64,000 bases of DNA from RGIG9060 sp045645985 (lineage in GTDB: Bacteria > Spirochaetota > Spirochaetia > Treponematales > Treponemataceae): assembly GCA_045645985.1 (NCBI GenBank), contig JAZRJV010000026.1:28283-92282 (forward strand), read 5' to 3'. This document shows positions 7,525-15,947 of the stretch, piece by piece (the first letter of the stretch is position 1; every line of letters begins with the position of its first letter). Below the pieces are notes generated by a model. That model was not told where the DNA came from. It worked only from the letters and a program-made list of their open reading frames with translations, and searched no databases. Both the position numbers and the translations under genes were made by a program.

Positions 7525-7967
7525 AGTTGCGTTCTAATTCAGCTGAAACTACAATCGAAATTGGAAAAAAAATCGGAAACTGTCTTACAAAAGGTGCCAT
7601 AATCGCTTTCAAAGGAACTTTGGCTGCTGGGAAAACAACTCTAACAAAAGGTATCGCTGAAGCTTTAGAAATTGATGAAGTTATCACAAGCCCAACTTTC
7701 ACTCTAATTTCTGAATACGAAGGTCGATTACCATTGTATCATTTTGATGTTTACAGATTAGATTCAGTTGAAGACTTTTTGAATTTAGGTTCAGAAGAAA
7801 TGATGTACGGAGATGGCGTTTGTGCTATCGAATGGAGTGAAAAAATCGAAGCAGCCCTTCCAAACGATGCAATAATAATTGATATTGAAATTTTAACTCC
7901 AGAAACAAGAAAAATAACAATAAAAAATTGGCCCTACGATAAAAATATTTTTAAGGAATACTTATGA
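7518..7967 (+). CDS. tsaE: tRNA threonylcarbamoyladenosine biosynthesis ATPase TsaE
   Basis: The product is 149 aa. The Walker A motif GTLAAGKTT falls at about residue 35 (usual family form GDLGAGKTT), followed by the TsaE block ITSPTFTLISEYEGRLPLYHFDVYR and the motif IEWSEKIEAALP. TsaE works with TsaB and TsaD to place t6A at position 37 of ANN-decoding tRNAs. The length is normal. The stop overlaps the tsaB start by 4 nt, so the two are coupled. Confidence 0.95.
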   Translation: MLELRSNSAETTIEIGKKIGNCLTKGAIIAFKGTLAAGKTTLTKGIAEALEIDEVITSPTFTLISEYEGRLPLYHFDVYRLDSVEDFLNLGSEEMMYGDGVCAIEWSEKIEAALPNDAIIIDIEILTPETRKITIKNWPYDKNIFKEYL

Positions 7968-8644
7968 AAGCGTTAGCAATAGACTGTGCTTCTCCTTGCA
8001 TGGCAATCTGTGCAGAAAATGAAGGTCTTTTTTCTACAAAAGTTTTAGATATTGGAATGCATCAATCCGAAAGAATACTTCCAGAAATACAAACTGTTTT
8101 ACAAGATGTAAAATTAACTCCACAAGAAATTCAATTTGCATGTTTATGTAAAGGCCCTGGAACTTTTACAGGATTAAGACTTGCTTATTCAGCTTTAAAG
8201 GGAATACAACTTTCGTTCGGATTTCCAATTTATGCATTTGATTCACTTGAAACTTACGCACTTCCATTTTTTGAATTAAATAAAACAATTCTTAGTTGTA
8301 TCGATGCAAAAAAGAAAAGATTTTATGCTTCAGTTTTTAGACAAAAAAATTTGGTAGTTGGTCCAGTTGATGAAGAAATCACTTCAATAAAAAAGTACAT
8401 CGATCCTGAAGAAGAAATTTTACTTACAGGCCCAGATGCAAATTATTTTGCAGAAGAATATCAAAGTGTTAATCCTGCACAAAAATTTATTGTAATCGAA
8501 AGCAAAAACATAAATTCTTCTTGGCAGTTATTAAAACTTGGAAATTTAAATTTTGAAAAAAAACAACCAGGAATAAAAGACTTTGAAGGTCCAGTTTACA
8601 TCCGACCAAGCGAAGCAGAAGAAGCAAAATTAAACAAACAATAA
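7964..8644 (+). CDS. tsaB: tRNA threonylcarbamoyladenosine biosynthesis protein TsaB
   Basis: The product is 226 aa. It opens with the ASKHA-fold strand MKALAIDCASPCMAICAENEG and carries the TsaB signature GPGTFTGLRLAYSALKG. TsaB is a scaffold partner of TsaD and TsaE in t6A synthesis. It overlaps tsaE by 4 nt. Transcription ends at the bidirectional terminator at 8655-8699, shared with the convergent csrA operon. Confidence 0.94.
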   Translation: MKALAIDCASPCMAICAENEGLFSTKVLDIGMHQSERILPEIQTVLQDVKLTPQEIQFACLCKGPGTFTGLRLAYSALKGIQLSFGFPIYAFDSLETYALPFFELNKTILSCIDAKKKRFYASVFRQKNLVVGPVDEEITSIKKYIDPEEEILLTGPDANYFAEEYQSVNPAQKFIVIESKNINSSWQLLKLGNLNFEKKQPGIKDFEGPVYIRPSEAEEAKLNKQ

Positions 8645-8654
8645 ACAAAAAAAA

Positions 8655-8699
8655 AGCAAGTTTTATTGAAGTACACTTCAAGCAAACTTGCTTTTTTTA
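8655..8699. terminator. Bidirectional terminator between tsaB and csrA
   Basis: AGCAAGTTT (8655-8663) pairs with AAACTTGCT (8684-8692), and an inner stem TTGAAGT (8666-8672) pairs with ACTTCAA (8675-8681). A-tract on the left and T-tract on the right allow termination from both strands. Confidence 0.9.
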
Positions 8700-8714
8700 T
8701 ATTTTTGTAAAAAA

Positions 8715-8942
8715 TTATTTATTTTGGAATAAATCAGATAATGAACCAATATTTTCTGGTGAAACTGCAGCAGCTCGGTTTTCGTTTTGAATTGCGTTAA
8801 AAACTTCTTGTCTAAAAACCTTAACTTCTTTAGGTGCTTCTACACCAATTTTCACTTGTTCACCACGAATTTCAATAATTGAAAGGGTAATTTCATTACC
8901 GATTTTTATTTTTTCGTTAGTTTTTCTTGTTAATATTAGCAT
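8715..8942 (-). CDS. csrA: Carbon storage regulator / translational repressor CsrA
   Basis: The product is 75 aa starting MLILTRKTNEKIKIG, with the RNA-binding residues at the N-terminus (L4, R6) and the VKVFRQEVF strand (equivalent of the R44 region). It is longer than E. coli CsrA (61 aa), with a C-terminal extension that in FliW-bearing bacteria contacts FliW. CsrA binds GGA-containing hairpins, commonly over Shine-Dalgarno sites, and blocks flagellin translation. Its start overlaps the fliW stop by 7 nt. Likely targets in this window are both flaB leaders. Confidence 0.96.
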   Translation of the reverse strand: MLILTRKTNEKIKIGNEITLSIIEIRGEQVKIGVEAPKEVKVFRQEVFNAIQNENRAAAVSPENIGSLSDLFQNK

Positions 8943-9352
8943 TCATCACCGTCCTTGCTTTTCTTAGCCATAAGACAATGTTTTGTAGTCCACTTTGCAT
9001 CAGACAAAATTACTTGCATCCCTTTATTATTTATTTTATTTATTACTAAAGGTCCTTGCAAGTTTGCTGTTAATTTTTCTCCATTTCCAGGAATTGTAAT
9101 AATTGTTAATACAACTACATCAGCAGGAGTTTTCACCTCAATAGATTTTAATGAATTGTCATCAATATCCAATTCATAATCATCAAAAAAAATAAAGGGA
9201 TCAACAACTAAAAAAGACAAAGTTTTATCATCTTCAGATTGCAACCAACAAAATGGTTTATATTCTGATTCTGTTAAAGAAAATTTTTTACAATTTTCAA
9301 ATCCAAATAAACCTTGTGGAAAATCAATTTTTACAGTGTCAAAAGTATTCAT
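8936..9352 (-). CDS. fliW: Flagellar assembly factor FliW (CsrA antagonist)
   Basis: The product is 138 aa, with the FliW blocks IDFPQGLFGFENCKKF, PFCWLQSEDDKTLSFLVVDPF and VLTIITIPGNGEKLTANLQGPLVIN in the expected order. FliW binds either newly made flagellin or CsrA. When flagellin is exported, FliW is freed and releases CsrA repression (partner switching known from Bacillus and Campylobacter). GAGG lies a few bases before the ATG. It follows flgL by 23 nt in the flgN-flgK-flgL-fliW-csrA operon. Confidence 0.96.
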   Translation of the reverse strand: MNTFDTVKIDFPQGLFGFENCKKFSLTESEYKPFCWLQSEDDKTLSFLVVDPFIFFDDYELDIDDNSLKSIEVKTPADVVVLTIITIPGNGEKLTANLQGPLVINKINNKGMQVILSDAKWTTKHCLMAKKSKDGDEC

Positions 9353-9375
9353 AAACAGTTACCTCAATCAAAAAT

Positions 9376-10620
9376 TTATCTCATATAATTCAACAAACTA
9401 CTTTCGTATAATCTTCCAGCAGTACTTAAAGTTGCTTGTTTTACATATTCAAGCATTTTCATATCTGTAATTGCTTTAGTAAAATCTAAATCCCCTTCTC
9501 TAGCAATCATATTTGTAGCACCAAGTTGATTTGTTTGTGCTTTTGCGATTGATTGCTGAGCTCTTTCATAATTTGAACCAATTTCAGCTTGTCGAGTAAC
9601 TAAATTATCCAAACCATTATCTATTGAACCTAAAACTCTACCACCGATAGATTCAATATCTCCAGAAAGCATAGAATCTCTTAAAGCAATTACTGCATCA
9701 AAAAGTGAACCACCAGAAACAGTTACAGAATTAGAAATATTGTAAGGTGGTCTTTGAGAAGAATCTTTGATAATAGCTAAATCTGACAAAGTTGTTCCTT
9801 GTACATCTTCCAACCAAAGTTGACGAGAATCTGTTGTTTCTAAATTTAATCCTTTTGTAACTGGATCTAAACTTGCTTTTACAGAAGTTCCAGAATTATT
9901 GATTTTAGAAATAACTGAATAAACATTATCGCCTGGTTCTAATTTAATTTCTATTCCATTGATACCAATTTTGCTTTCTTGTCTTACAGAATAACTTGTA
10001 GCATCAGCAGAACTCACTAATTGTTGTTTTTCTGCCCAGAAAATTGAATTTCCGCTTTTATCAAGAAAAAGATGTGATTGTTCATCAACTTCAATATTTT
10101 TTGTACCGATAGAACCTTGATATTTTACAGAAGTGATTAAAGGTTCATCAGCGCCTTTTACATAACCAGTTTCTGCTTCAAAAGCCATATTAGAAGTTCG
10201 TGTTCCTGCAAAAAGTCTTGTTCCGTCTGGTCCGATTGCATTTGAGTTTTGGATAAGTTCTTTCAAAAGTTCGTCAACTTCAACAGCCATATTTTTAAGG
10301 TCTTCTTTTTCGTATAAACCGTTTGCACCGTTTACAGCAAGTTCACGAACTCGTTGCATAATTTGAACAGAATTATTTACATAACCTTCTGCAACTGTAT
10401 AATCATCAGAAATAATTTTTGCGTTTTTTTCAAATTGTTCAACACGAGTTGCATAAGATTGATAACGAACTAAATGTCCAGCAGCCAATGGGTCATCCCG
10501 TAATTGTTGCAAACGATTTTGACTTCCAAGCTGATTATTGAGATTATTTGCTTTTGATTCTTGTAATCTAAGATTATATTGAATATCATTATTTGCTGTT
10601 GCTGAACTTACTCGTCTCAT
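9376..10620 (-). CDS. flgL: Flagellar hook-associated protein 3 FlgL
   Basis: The product is 414 aa. The N-terminus MRRVSSATANNDIQYNLRLQESKANNLNNQLGSQNRLQQLRDDPLAAG and the C-terminal helix AITDMKMLEYVKQATLSTAGRLYESSLLNYMR, both split here for description, match FlgL, a flagellin homologue at the hook-filament junction. It is longer than E. coli FlgL (317 aa) owing to the middle region at about residues 150-320. AAGGAG precedes the ATG. It lies 23 nt after flgK in the same operon. Confidence 0.94.
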   Translation of the reverse strand: MRRVSSATANNDIQYNLRLQESKANNLNNQLGSQNRLQQLRDDPLAAGHLVRYQSYATRVEQFEKNAKIISDDYTVAEGYVNNSVQIMQRVRELAVNGANGLYEKEDLKNMAVEVDELLKELIQNSNAIGPDGTRLFAGTRTSNMAFEAETGYVKGADEPLITSVKYQGSIGTKNIEVDEQSHLFLDKSGNSIFWAEKQQLVSSADATSYSVRQESKIGINGIEIKLEPGDNVYSVISKINNSGTSVKASLDPVTKGLNLETTDSRQLWLEDVQGTTLSDLAIIKDSSQRPPYNISNSVTVSGGSLFDAVIALRDSMLSGDIESIGGRVLGSIDNGLDNLVTRQAEIGSNYERAQQSIAKAQTNQLGATNMIAREGDLDFTKAITDMKMLEYVKQATLSTAGRLYESSLLNYMR

Positions 10621-10643
10621 ACACTACTCCTTTGAACTAAAAA

Positions 10644-12518
10644 CTAGACACCTAATCGGTTTATAACTGTATCTAACAATTCATCAACTACAGTGATAAA
10701 TCTTGCTGCGGCATTATATCCATGCTGAAATTTAATAATATCAGCAAGTTCTTCATCAATATTTACACCAGAAATTGAATCTCTCATGGCTTTTAAATCA
10801 CTCATAACTGCAACCTGGCTTTCGTAATTTAATTGTGCTTGTTCTCCTTTTAGAGCAACATTTGTAACAGATTCTGCAAAATAATCATCAAAAGTTTTAT
10901 TTTCGCCAATCATTACTGATGAATTTCTTAAAGATGCAATATCGTTAGCAGCACGACCATCACCACTTTCTGCAAAACCAGCAATATCTGGATAACTAGC
11001 TGCTACGGATAAAACATCAGTTTTAATTGCAGGATTTATTGTGATATATCCAGATGGATTTAAAACTGGTGCTACAGAAAACTGTGTATTTCCAGTTAAA
11101 GATTCAACTGCATTTGCTGAATCAAAATTATATGCGTTTTCTGCTCCACTTCCATTTAAAATTCCAGCGTAGCCTGCTAAAAAATGTCCAGAATCTTCAA
11201 CATAGCGAATTACAAAATCTGGATTTGAAGCATCTTCTGAAGTTGTTGCTTTTAAAACAAGTTCGTTATTTTTATCAAGATAAGCTTTTACTTCAGAGTT
11301 TGAATCATTGATGCGATTGATCACAGTTTCAACAGTATCAGTTGGGAAATATGGAACTTCAACATTTCCGTCTTTTCCAGATAAAGTGATAACACCTTCA
11401 ATTCCAACTTGGTCTTGCAATTTTAATTGATTTGAACCTGTCATTCTAAAAATCATTGAAGTATCTTCAACGCCATCACCGTTTCTATCGTAATTTCCTA
11501 AAGCATTTGTAACGAAAGGTTGTTCAACAAAAAAGTCTAAACCAGTTGTGTTATTTGCACCAACAGCGTTTCTATGAACATCGTTTACTAAATCAACAAA
11601 GTTCATTGTCATTGTGTTCAAAGACTGAAGTTCTGAACGCAAATCCTTATCACGCAATTCAATTAAAGCACCAAGTGAACCACCAGAAAAAGTTGCATCG
11701 GCTTTTGTATCTGCCCAAGTAACTTTGCTGTATCCAGTTCCGTCAGTTACTGTTTCTAAATCAAAACTACGAGCATTTCCACCTTGAACAAGAATTTTTC
11801 CGTCAACATGAATCATAAATTCATCGCTATCACGATCGTCTGATGTAATATTGATAAGAGAAGAAAGTTTATCTGTTAATAAATCTCGTCTATCAAGCAA
11901 ATCGTTAGGATTATCTCCCATTGCTTTTGATTTTTCAATTTCAACATTTAATTCAGCAATTTGTTTTGTGTAAGAATTAACTTGTTCAACAGTTGCTTCA
12001 ATATCGCTATTTATCATATTAGCAATACCAACTAAAGAATTATTCCTTTGCTGAATTGAATTAACTAATGTTTCTCCACGAGTTACGATTGCTTGTCTAG
12101 CTGTTTTTGATTCTGGATAAAGTGAAAGTTCTTGCCAAGATTGCCAAAATTTATCCATATTTGTTCTGATTGAAATATCAGCAGGTTCATTGTAAACGCC
12201 TTCAATCATAACATAATATTCATCCCGAGTTTTCCAATAACTTTCTTGATTAGACTGAGCAACAATTCTTTTTTCCAAAAATTCATCTTTTATGCGTTCA
12301 ATACTTTCAACACTAACACCTTGACCAATTTGTCCCGCTGTTTCTGCTCTTGATAAATCAGGACGATATAATGGATCAAATGATTTTATATTAACTCTTT
12401 GACGAGAATATCCTTCTGTATCTGCGTTTGAAATATTATGACCAGCAGTAGAGATTGCTTGACTCTGGGCTAAAAGACTTCTTTTTCCAATTTCGATTCC
12501 TGAAAAGCTACTAGACAT
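10644..12518 (-). CDS. flgK: Flagellar hook-associated protein 1 FlgK
   Basis: The product is 624 aa. It has the flagellar rod/hook N-terminal motif (SQAISTAGHNISNADTEGYSRQ, residues about 17-38), the FlgK block PLYRPDLSRAETAGQIGQGV, and the C-terminal motif SGVNIDEELADIIKFQHGYN followed by AAARFITVVDELLDTVINRLG. It joins the hook to the filament together with FlgL. GGGAG lies just upstream of the start. The gap to flgN is 9 nt. Confidence 0.95.
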   Translation of the reverse strand: MSSSFSGIEIGKRSLLAQSQAISTAGHNISNADTEGYSRQRVNIKSFDPLYRPDLSRAETAGQIGQGVSVESIERIKDEFLEKRIVAQSNQESYWKTRDEYYVMIEGVYNEPADISIRTNMDKFWQSWQELSLYPESKTARQAIVTRGETLVNSIQQRNNSLVGIANMINSDIEATVEQVNSYTKQIAELNVEIEKSKAMGDNPNDLLDRRDLLTDKLSSLINITSDDRDSDEFMIHVDGKILVQGGNARSFDLETVTDGTGYSKVTWADTKADATFSGGSLGALIELRDKDLRSELQSLNTMTMNFVDLVNDVHRNAVGANNTTGLDFFVEQPFVTNALGNYDRNGDGVEDTSMIFRMTGSNQLKLQDQVGIEGVITLSGKDGNVEVPYFPTDTVETVINRINDSNSEVKAYLDKNNELVLKATTSEDASNPDFVIRYVEDSGHFLAGYAGILNGSGAENAYNFDSANAVESLTGNTQFSVAPVLNPSGYITINPAIKTDVLSVAASYPDIAGFAESGDGRAANDIASLRNSSVMIGENKTFDDYFAESVTNVALKGEQAQLNYESQVAVMSDLKAMRDSISGVNIDEELADIIKFQHGYNAAARFITVVDELLDTVINRLGV

Positions 12519-12527
12519 ATATTCTCC

Positions 12528-13022
12528 CTATAAAATAGTATTTAATATCATACTTTGTGGTTGATTCTTTACCAAAGAACCATTTCTTGAATACACTGAT
12601 GTTTTGCGTTGAGGTATAACATTATCAAATACACCTTGCAAAAATTCAGTTGTAATTTTTATATAATTATTTAACGAATTATTTTCAATTTTTGAGGCAA
12701 GTAATTTTTGTTTTACAGATAAATACAATTCTTGAATATCACCTGTTGCTTCGTGTGTAAACTTATTATTAGAAGAACTTAAACCGGCTCCATCTTTCAA
12801 ACCAAAATAATCAAAACATTCTAAGCGTTCTTCTTCTAATAATGCAAACTCATTAGATAAATTTTCAAAAGAAATAATGTTATTTTGTAAATCGTTCCAA
12901 TTTCTTTCGTTTACAGAACTTCTAATTTTCTTTTGAACTTCATGAATTTCTGTAAGAGTTTTATCTTCTGATATTAGAACGCTTTTAAGTTTTTCTGAAT
13001 AATCGATATCTGTTCTAAACAT
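12528..13022 (-). CDS. flgN: FlgN-type flagellar export chaperone
   Basis: I place the start at ATG 13022 (164 aa, MFRTDIDYSEKLKSVL). The strand reads GAGGTG five bases before it, and the sigma-28 -10 box is 16 nt upstream. A longer in-frame start at 13124 would lie upstream of that promoter. The protein is helical, with a FlgN-like heptad pattern, and an EEERLECFDYFGLKDG segment near residue 75 common in FlgN proteins. FlgN guides FlgK and FlgL to the export gate, and here it is the first gene of the flgK-flgL operon. Confidence 0.82.
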   Translation of the reverse strand: MFRTDIDYSEKLKSVLISEDKTLTEIHEVQKKIRSSVNERNWNDLQNNIISFENLSNEFALLEEERLECFDYFGLKDGAGLSSSNNKFTHEATGDIQELYLSVKQKLLASKIENNSLNNYIKITTEFLQGVFDNVIPQRKTSVYSRNGSLVKNQPQSMILNTIL

Positions 13023-13038
13023 AATACACCTCATTTCA

Positions 13039-13065
13039 ATATCGGTTATAAAAATTTTGACTTTA
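13039..13065 (-). promoter_or_regulatory. Sigma-28 promoter of the flgN-flgK-flgL-fliW-csrA operon
   Basis: On the minus strand TAAAGTCA (13058-13065), an 11-nt spacer, and ACCGATAT (13039-13046). The -35 core is perfect and the -10 keeps CCGATA. The ATG of flgN follows 16 nt later with a Shine-Dalgarno between. Confidence 0.78.
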
Positions 13066-13110
13066 GAAAAAAATATAAACAAATATGTAAATAAATCTGT
13101 TTTTTTGACC

Positions 13111-13139
13111 TTGACATTTTCCATAAAAATTTGTAATAT
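13111..13139 (+). promoter_or_regulatory. Promoter of the tRNA-His/Arg/Lys cluster
   Basis: TTGACA (13111-13116), 17-nt spacer, TAATAT (13134-13139), 24 nt before the tRNA-His gene. Confidence 0.8.
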
Positions 13140-13163
13140 TTGTATGCTTTTATTAAAGATTAT

Positions 13164-13236
13164 GGTGCCCGTAGTTCAGGGGTAGAGCGCAAGATTGTGG
13201 ATCTTGTTGTCGCGGGTTCAAATCCCGTCGGGCACC
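13164..13236 (+). tRNA. tRNA-His (GTG)
   Basis: Full cloverleaf. The anticodon loop TTGTGGA is closed by CAAGA/TCTTG. An extra G at 13164 (G-1) faces C at 13236, the histidine identity element. The T-arm is GCGGG-TTCAAAT-CCCGT. CCA is not encoded. Confidence 0.95.
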
Positions 13237-13269
13237 CTACGCGTAAGTGATATGTTTTGCGTGTAATTT

Positions 13270-13343
13270 GCGTTTGTAGCTCAGCTGGATAGAGCGTCGG
13301 ACTTCGAATCCGCAGGTCGCACGTTCGAATCGTGTCAGACGCA
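13270..13343 (+). tRNA. tRNA-Arg (TCG)
   Basis: Acceptor GCGTTTG pairs with CAGACGC (one G-T). The anticodon loop is CTTCGAA (TCG). The first anticodon-stem pair (27-43) appears as T-C, a mismatch, while the other four pairs are intact. The T-arm carries TTCGAAT. CCA is not encoded. Confidence 0.9.
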
Positions 13344-13348
13344 AGAAC

Positions 13349-13421
13349 GGGCCATTAGCTCAGCTGGTAGAGCAACAGACTCTTAATCTGTGGGTCGAAG
13401 GTTCGAACCCTTCATGGCTCA
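13349..13421 (+). tRNA. tRNA-Lys (CTT)
   Basis: Acceptor GGGCCAT pairs with ATGGCTC. The anticodon loop is CTCTTAA with stem CAGA/TCTG. D-arm GCTC/GAGC and T-arm GAAGG/CCTTC are intact. Confidence 0.95.
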
Positions 13422-13460
13422 AAGCTTTATAAAAGTTTGATAACTAAATTACATAAATAC

Positions 13461-13489
13461 TTGACAAAAATTTGTATTTAGTGTATTTT
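13461..13489 (+). promoter_or_regulatory. Promoter of the tRNA-Leu/Gly genes
   Basis: TTGACA (13461-13466), 17-nt spacer, TATTTT (13484-13489). It lies between tRNA-Lys and tRNA-Leu, so the cluster has two promoters. Confidence 0.7.
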
Positions 13490-13538
13490 AATTATCGTTC
13501 GCAGAGTTAGGTCATAAACTACTTCTTGACTGAAACAG

Positions 13539-13619
13539 GCGAGAGTGGTGAAATTGGCAGACACGCTAGACTTAGGATCTAGTGCCCTAGGCGTGAGGGT
13601 TCAAGTCCCTCCTCTCGCA
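13539..13619 (+). tRNA. tRNA-Leu (TAG)
   Basis: Acceptor GCGAGAG pairs with CTCTCGC. The anticodon loop CTTAGGA is closed by CTAGA/TCTAG, and there is a long class II variable arm, as expected for leucine tRNA. Confidence 0.95.
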
Positions 13620-13683
13620 GACATCTTTAAGATGTTTTTATAAAGTAAATAAGGCATGCGGATTGGTATTCGTAGCTAATCAT

Positions 13684-13755
13684 GCGGAAATAGCTCAGGG
13701 GTAGAGCGCCACCTTGCCAAGGTGGATGTCGCGGGTTCAAATCCCGTTTTCCGCT
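13684..13755 (+). tRNA. tRNA-Gly (GCC)
   Basis: Acceptor GCGGAAA pairs with TTTCCGC. The anticodon loop TTGCCAA is closed by CCACC/GGTGG. The T-arm is GCGGG-TTCAAAT-CCCGT. Confidence 0.96.
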
Positions 13756-13763
13756 CTAAGCGA

Positions 13764-13799
13764 AAGCGATTCGGAAAGTTCTGAATCGCTTTTTTTTTT
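13764..13799 (+). terminator. Terminator of the tRNA cluster
   Basis: AAGCGATTC (13764-13772) pairs with GAATCGCTT (13783-13791) and is followed by a run of ten T. Confidence 0.93.
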
Positions 13800-13861
13800 G
13801 CAAAAGTTTAGTTTAAACTAGCAAATTAATTCACACTCCAAAAATGGAAAAGGATCTTGTC

Positions 13862-15229
13862 ATGAAAGTTACAAAGGAAATCGAAAAATTAGAAAATTCA
13901 GCAGTAAAATTAACAATCACAATTAACAAAAAAGATGTTGCTGCAGGTTATGACGAAACATTAACAAAATATTCTAAAAATTTACAATTACCTGGATTCC
14001 GCAAAGGAAAAGTTCCAGTTTCAGTTTTAGAAAGAAAATATGGTGATGCTCTTAAAAATGATGTTGCTGGCGAATTGATTGAAAAAGCTCTCGAACAGGT
14101 TTTTGGAGAATTCGACAACGAAAAATCAGAAAACAGACCACTCGCCTACTCACAACCACAACTTGATAATCTTCCTCAATTAGATGTTACAAAAGATTTG
14201 GTTTTCTCTGTAATTTACGATGTAATGCCAACTGTAAAAATCGAAGATTTCTCTGGAATCAAAATTGAAGAACCACAAGTTGAAATCACAGATGAAGAAA
14301 TGAACGAAGAATTAAAGGCAATTCAAGAAAGAAACGCTATGGTTCTTGACAAAAAAGATTCTGAAGGTGCTGCAAATGGCGATATTGCAACAATCAACTA
14401 TTCAGAACTTGATGATAATGGCGAAGAAATTGCTGGTTCACAACGCGAAGGTTTCGTATTTACAATCGGTTCAGGTGAAAACATCTACAAAATCGATGAC
14501 GAAATTATCGGTATGAAAAAAGATGATACAAAAGAAATCACAAAAACTTACGATGCAGATTTTGCTGATAAAGAACTTGCTGGAACAACTAAAAAAATCA
14601 AAGTTACTGTTACAGCTCTTAAAATCAGAGATTTACCAGCACTTGATGATGAACTTGCTCAAGATGTTAACGAAAAATACAAGACTCTCGACGACTTAAA
14701 AGCTGACATTATGAAAAACTTAAATGCAGCAAAAGATAATCGCATTAAAGAAATCAAATCAACATCTTTAATCGAACAACTTGTAGAAAAAAATCCAGTT
14801 GAACTTCCAAAATCAATGTTGGATGCAGAACTTGAAGGTCGCTGGAGAATGATGGCTCAAAGATTCCAATGTTCAGTTGAACAACTTGATAAATTGATGG
14901 CTTCTTCAGGACAGAAAAAAGAAGACTTGCTCAACGAATGGGCTGGCGATGCTGAAAAAATGCTCAAAGGTAGAATTATCGTTGAATCATTGTTAAAAGA
15001 TTCAAAAATTGAAGTTACACCAGAAGAAGTTGAAGCAGAATACGAAAAAATCGCTGAAGGTGCAGGAATTTCTGTAGAAGAAGTAAAAAAACACTATGCG
15101 GATGCAGTAAAAAAAGAGTATCTTATAGATGATATTAAAGAGCAAAAACTTTACACAGAACTTTTCGCAAAAGTAAAAGTTACAAAAGGCGAAAAGAAAA
15201 AGTTTGCAGATCTCTTTAAAAATGCTTAA
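13862..15229 (+). CDS. tig: Trigger factor, ribosome-associated chaperone and prolyl isomerase
   Basis: I choose ATG 13862 (455 aa, MKVTKEIEKLENSAVKLT) because AAAAGGA lies 8 nt upstream. An in-frame ATG at 13844 has no ribosome site. The ribosome-binding signature is GFRKGKVPVSVLERKYG (residues about 45-61, family form GFRxGKxP). The FKBP domain spans about 160-245 (GDIATINYSELDDNGEE..., IGSGENIYKIDDEIIGM) and a helical C-terminal arm follows. It is first in tig-clpP-clpX, a standard bacterial order linking nascent-chain folding and proteolysis. Confidence 0.96.
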   Translation: MKVTKEIEKLENSAVKLTITINKKDVAAGYDETLTKYSKNLQLPGFRKGKVPVSVLERKYGDALKNDVAGELIEKALEQVFGEFDNEKSENRPLAYSQPQLDNLPQLDVTKDLVFSVIYDVMPTVKIEDFSGIKIEEPQVEITDEEMNEELKAIQERNAMVLDKKDSEGAANGDIATINYSELDDNGEEIAGSQREGFVFTIGSGENIYKIDDEIIGMKKDDTKEITKTYDADFADKELAGTTKKIKVTVTALKIRDLPALDDELAQDVNEKYKTLDDLKADIMKNLNAAKDNRIKEIKSTSLIEQLVEKNPVELPKSMLDAELEGRWRMMAQRFQCSVEQLDKLMASSGQKKEDLLNEWAGDAEKMLKGRIIVESLLKDSKIEVTPEEVEAEYEKIAEGAGISVEEVKKHYADAVKKEYLIDDIKEQKLYTELFAKVKVTKGEKKKFADLFKNA

Positions 15230-15241
15230 ACTTATTAAATA

Positions 15242-15289
15242 GGCAGGTTTTAAAATCAAGTTTTGAGATTAAGGATTTTAAAACTTGCC
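15242..15289 (+). other. 16-bp inverted repeat between tig and clpP
   Basis: Arms 15242-15257 and 15274-15289 are complementary over all 16 positions with a single G-U pair and a 16-nt loop. The right arm ends in CTTGCC and is followed by CAAAAG, not a T-tract. It could pause, process or protect the tig-clpP mRNA, or hold an operator. Confidence 0.55.
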
Positions 15290-15322
15290 CAAAAGTTTGA
15301 GTAAATCAACTTATAAGGATTT

Positions 15323-15931
15323 ATGCTTATGAATGAAAAAATGAGTACATATGTACCAGTTGTAATTGAACAAACTGGACAAGGTGAAAGAAGTTACGAT
15401 ATTTATTCTCGTCTTTTAAAAGATAGAATTATCTTTGTTGATGGCGAAATCAATGATTACAATGCAGACTTAATCGTAGCTCAGATACTATTCTTAGAAT
15501 CTCAAAATGCAGATAAAGATATAAGCATGTACATAAACAGTCCTGGTGGTTCTGTAACTGCAGGTTTAGCAATTTATGATACAATGCAATATGTAAAAAG
15601 CGATATCCAAACAATTTGTATGGGACAAGCTGCAAGCATGGGAGCAATTCTTCTTGCAGGTGGTACAAAAGGAAAACGATACGCACTTCCTTCATCTAGA
15701 GTTATGATTCATCAACCATGGGGTGGAGTTCAAGGACAAACTACTGATATCTCTATCCAAACTAAAGAATTTCTCAGATTAAAAAAACTTTCAATTAAGT
15801 TTTTAGCAGAACATACAGGTAAATCCGAAGAACAAATTGCAACAGATATTGAAAGAGATTTTTACATGTCTGCAGAAGAAGCTCTTGAATATGGCATTGT
15901 TGATCAAATCATGCCAAGACGAAGCAAATAA
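15323..15931 (+). CDS. clpP: ATP-dependent Clp protease proteolytic subunit ClpP
   Basis: The product is up to 202 aa. The catalytic serine is in GQAASMGA, the histidine in MIHQPWGG and the aspartate in DIERDFYMSAEEALEYGIVD. ATG 15323 is used here. ATG 15329 (MNEKMSTYVPVV) has better spacing from AAGGA (15315-15319) and may be the true start. ClpP forms the tetradecameric peptidase that pairs with ClpX, encoded 16 nt downstream. Confidence 0.97.
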   Translation: MLMNEKMSTYVPVVIEQTGQGERSYDIYSRLLKDRIIFVDGEINDYNADLIVAQILFLESQNADKDISMYINSPGGSVTAGLAIYDTMQYVKSDIQTICMGQAASMGAILLAGGTKGKRYALPSSRVMIHQPWGGVQGQTTDISIQTKEFLRLKKLSIKFLAEHTGKSEEQIATDIERDFYMSAEEALEYGIVDQIMPRRSK

Positions 15932-15947
15932 TTTGGAGTTTTTATAA

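Noticed and set aside
13023..13124. Longer flgN starting at 13124
   Set aside because: The extension includes the sigma-28 promoter and gives a hydrophobic, non-FlgN N-terminus. ATG 13022 has GAGGTG.
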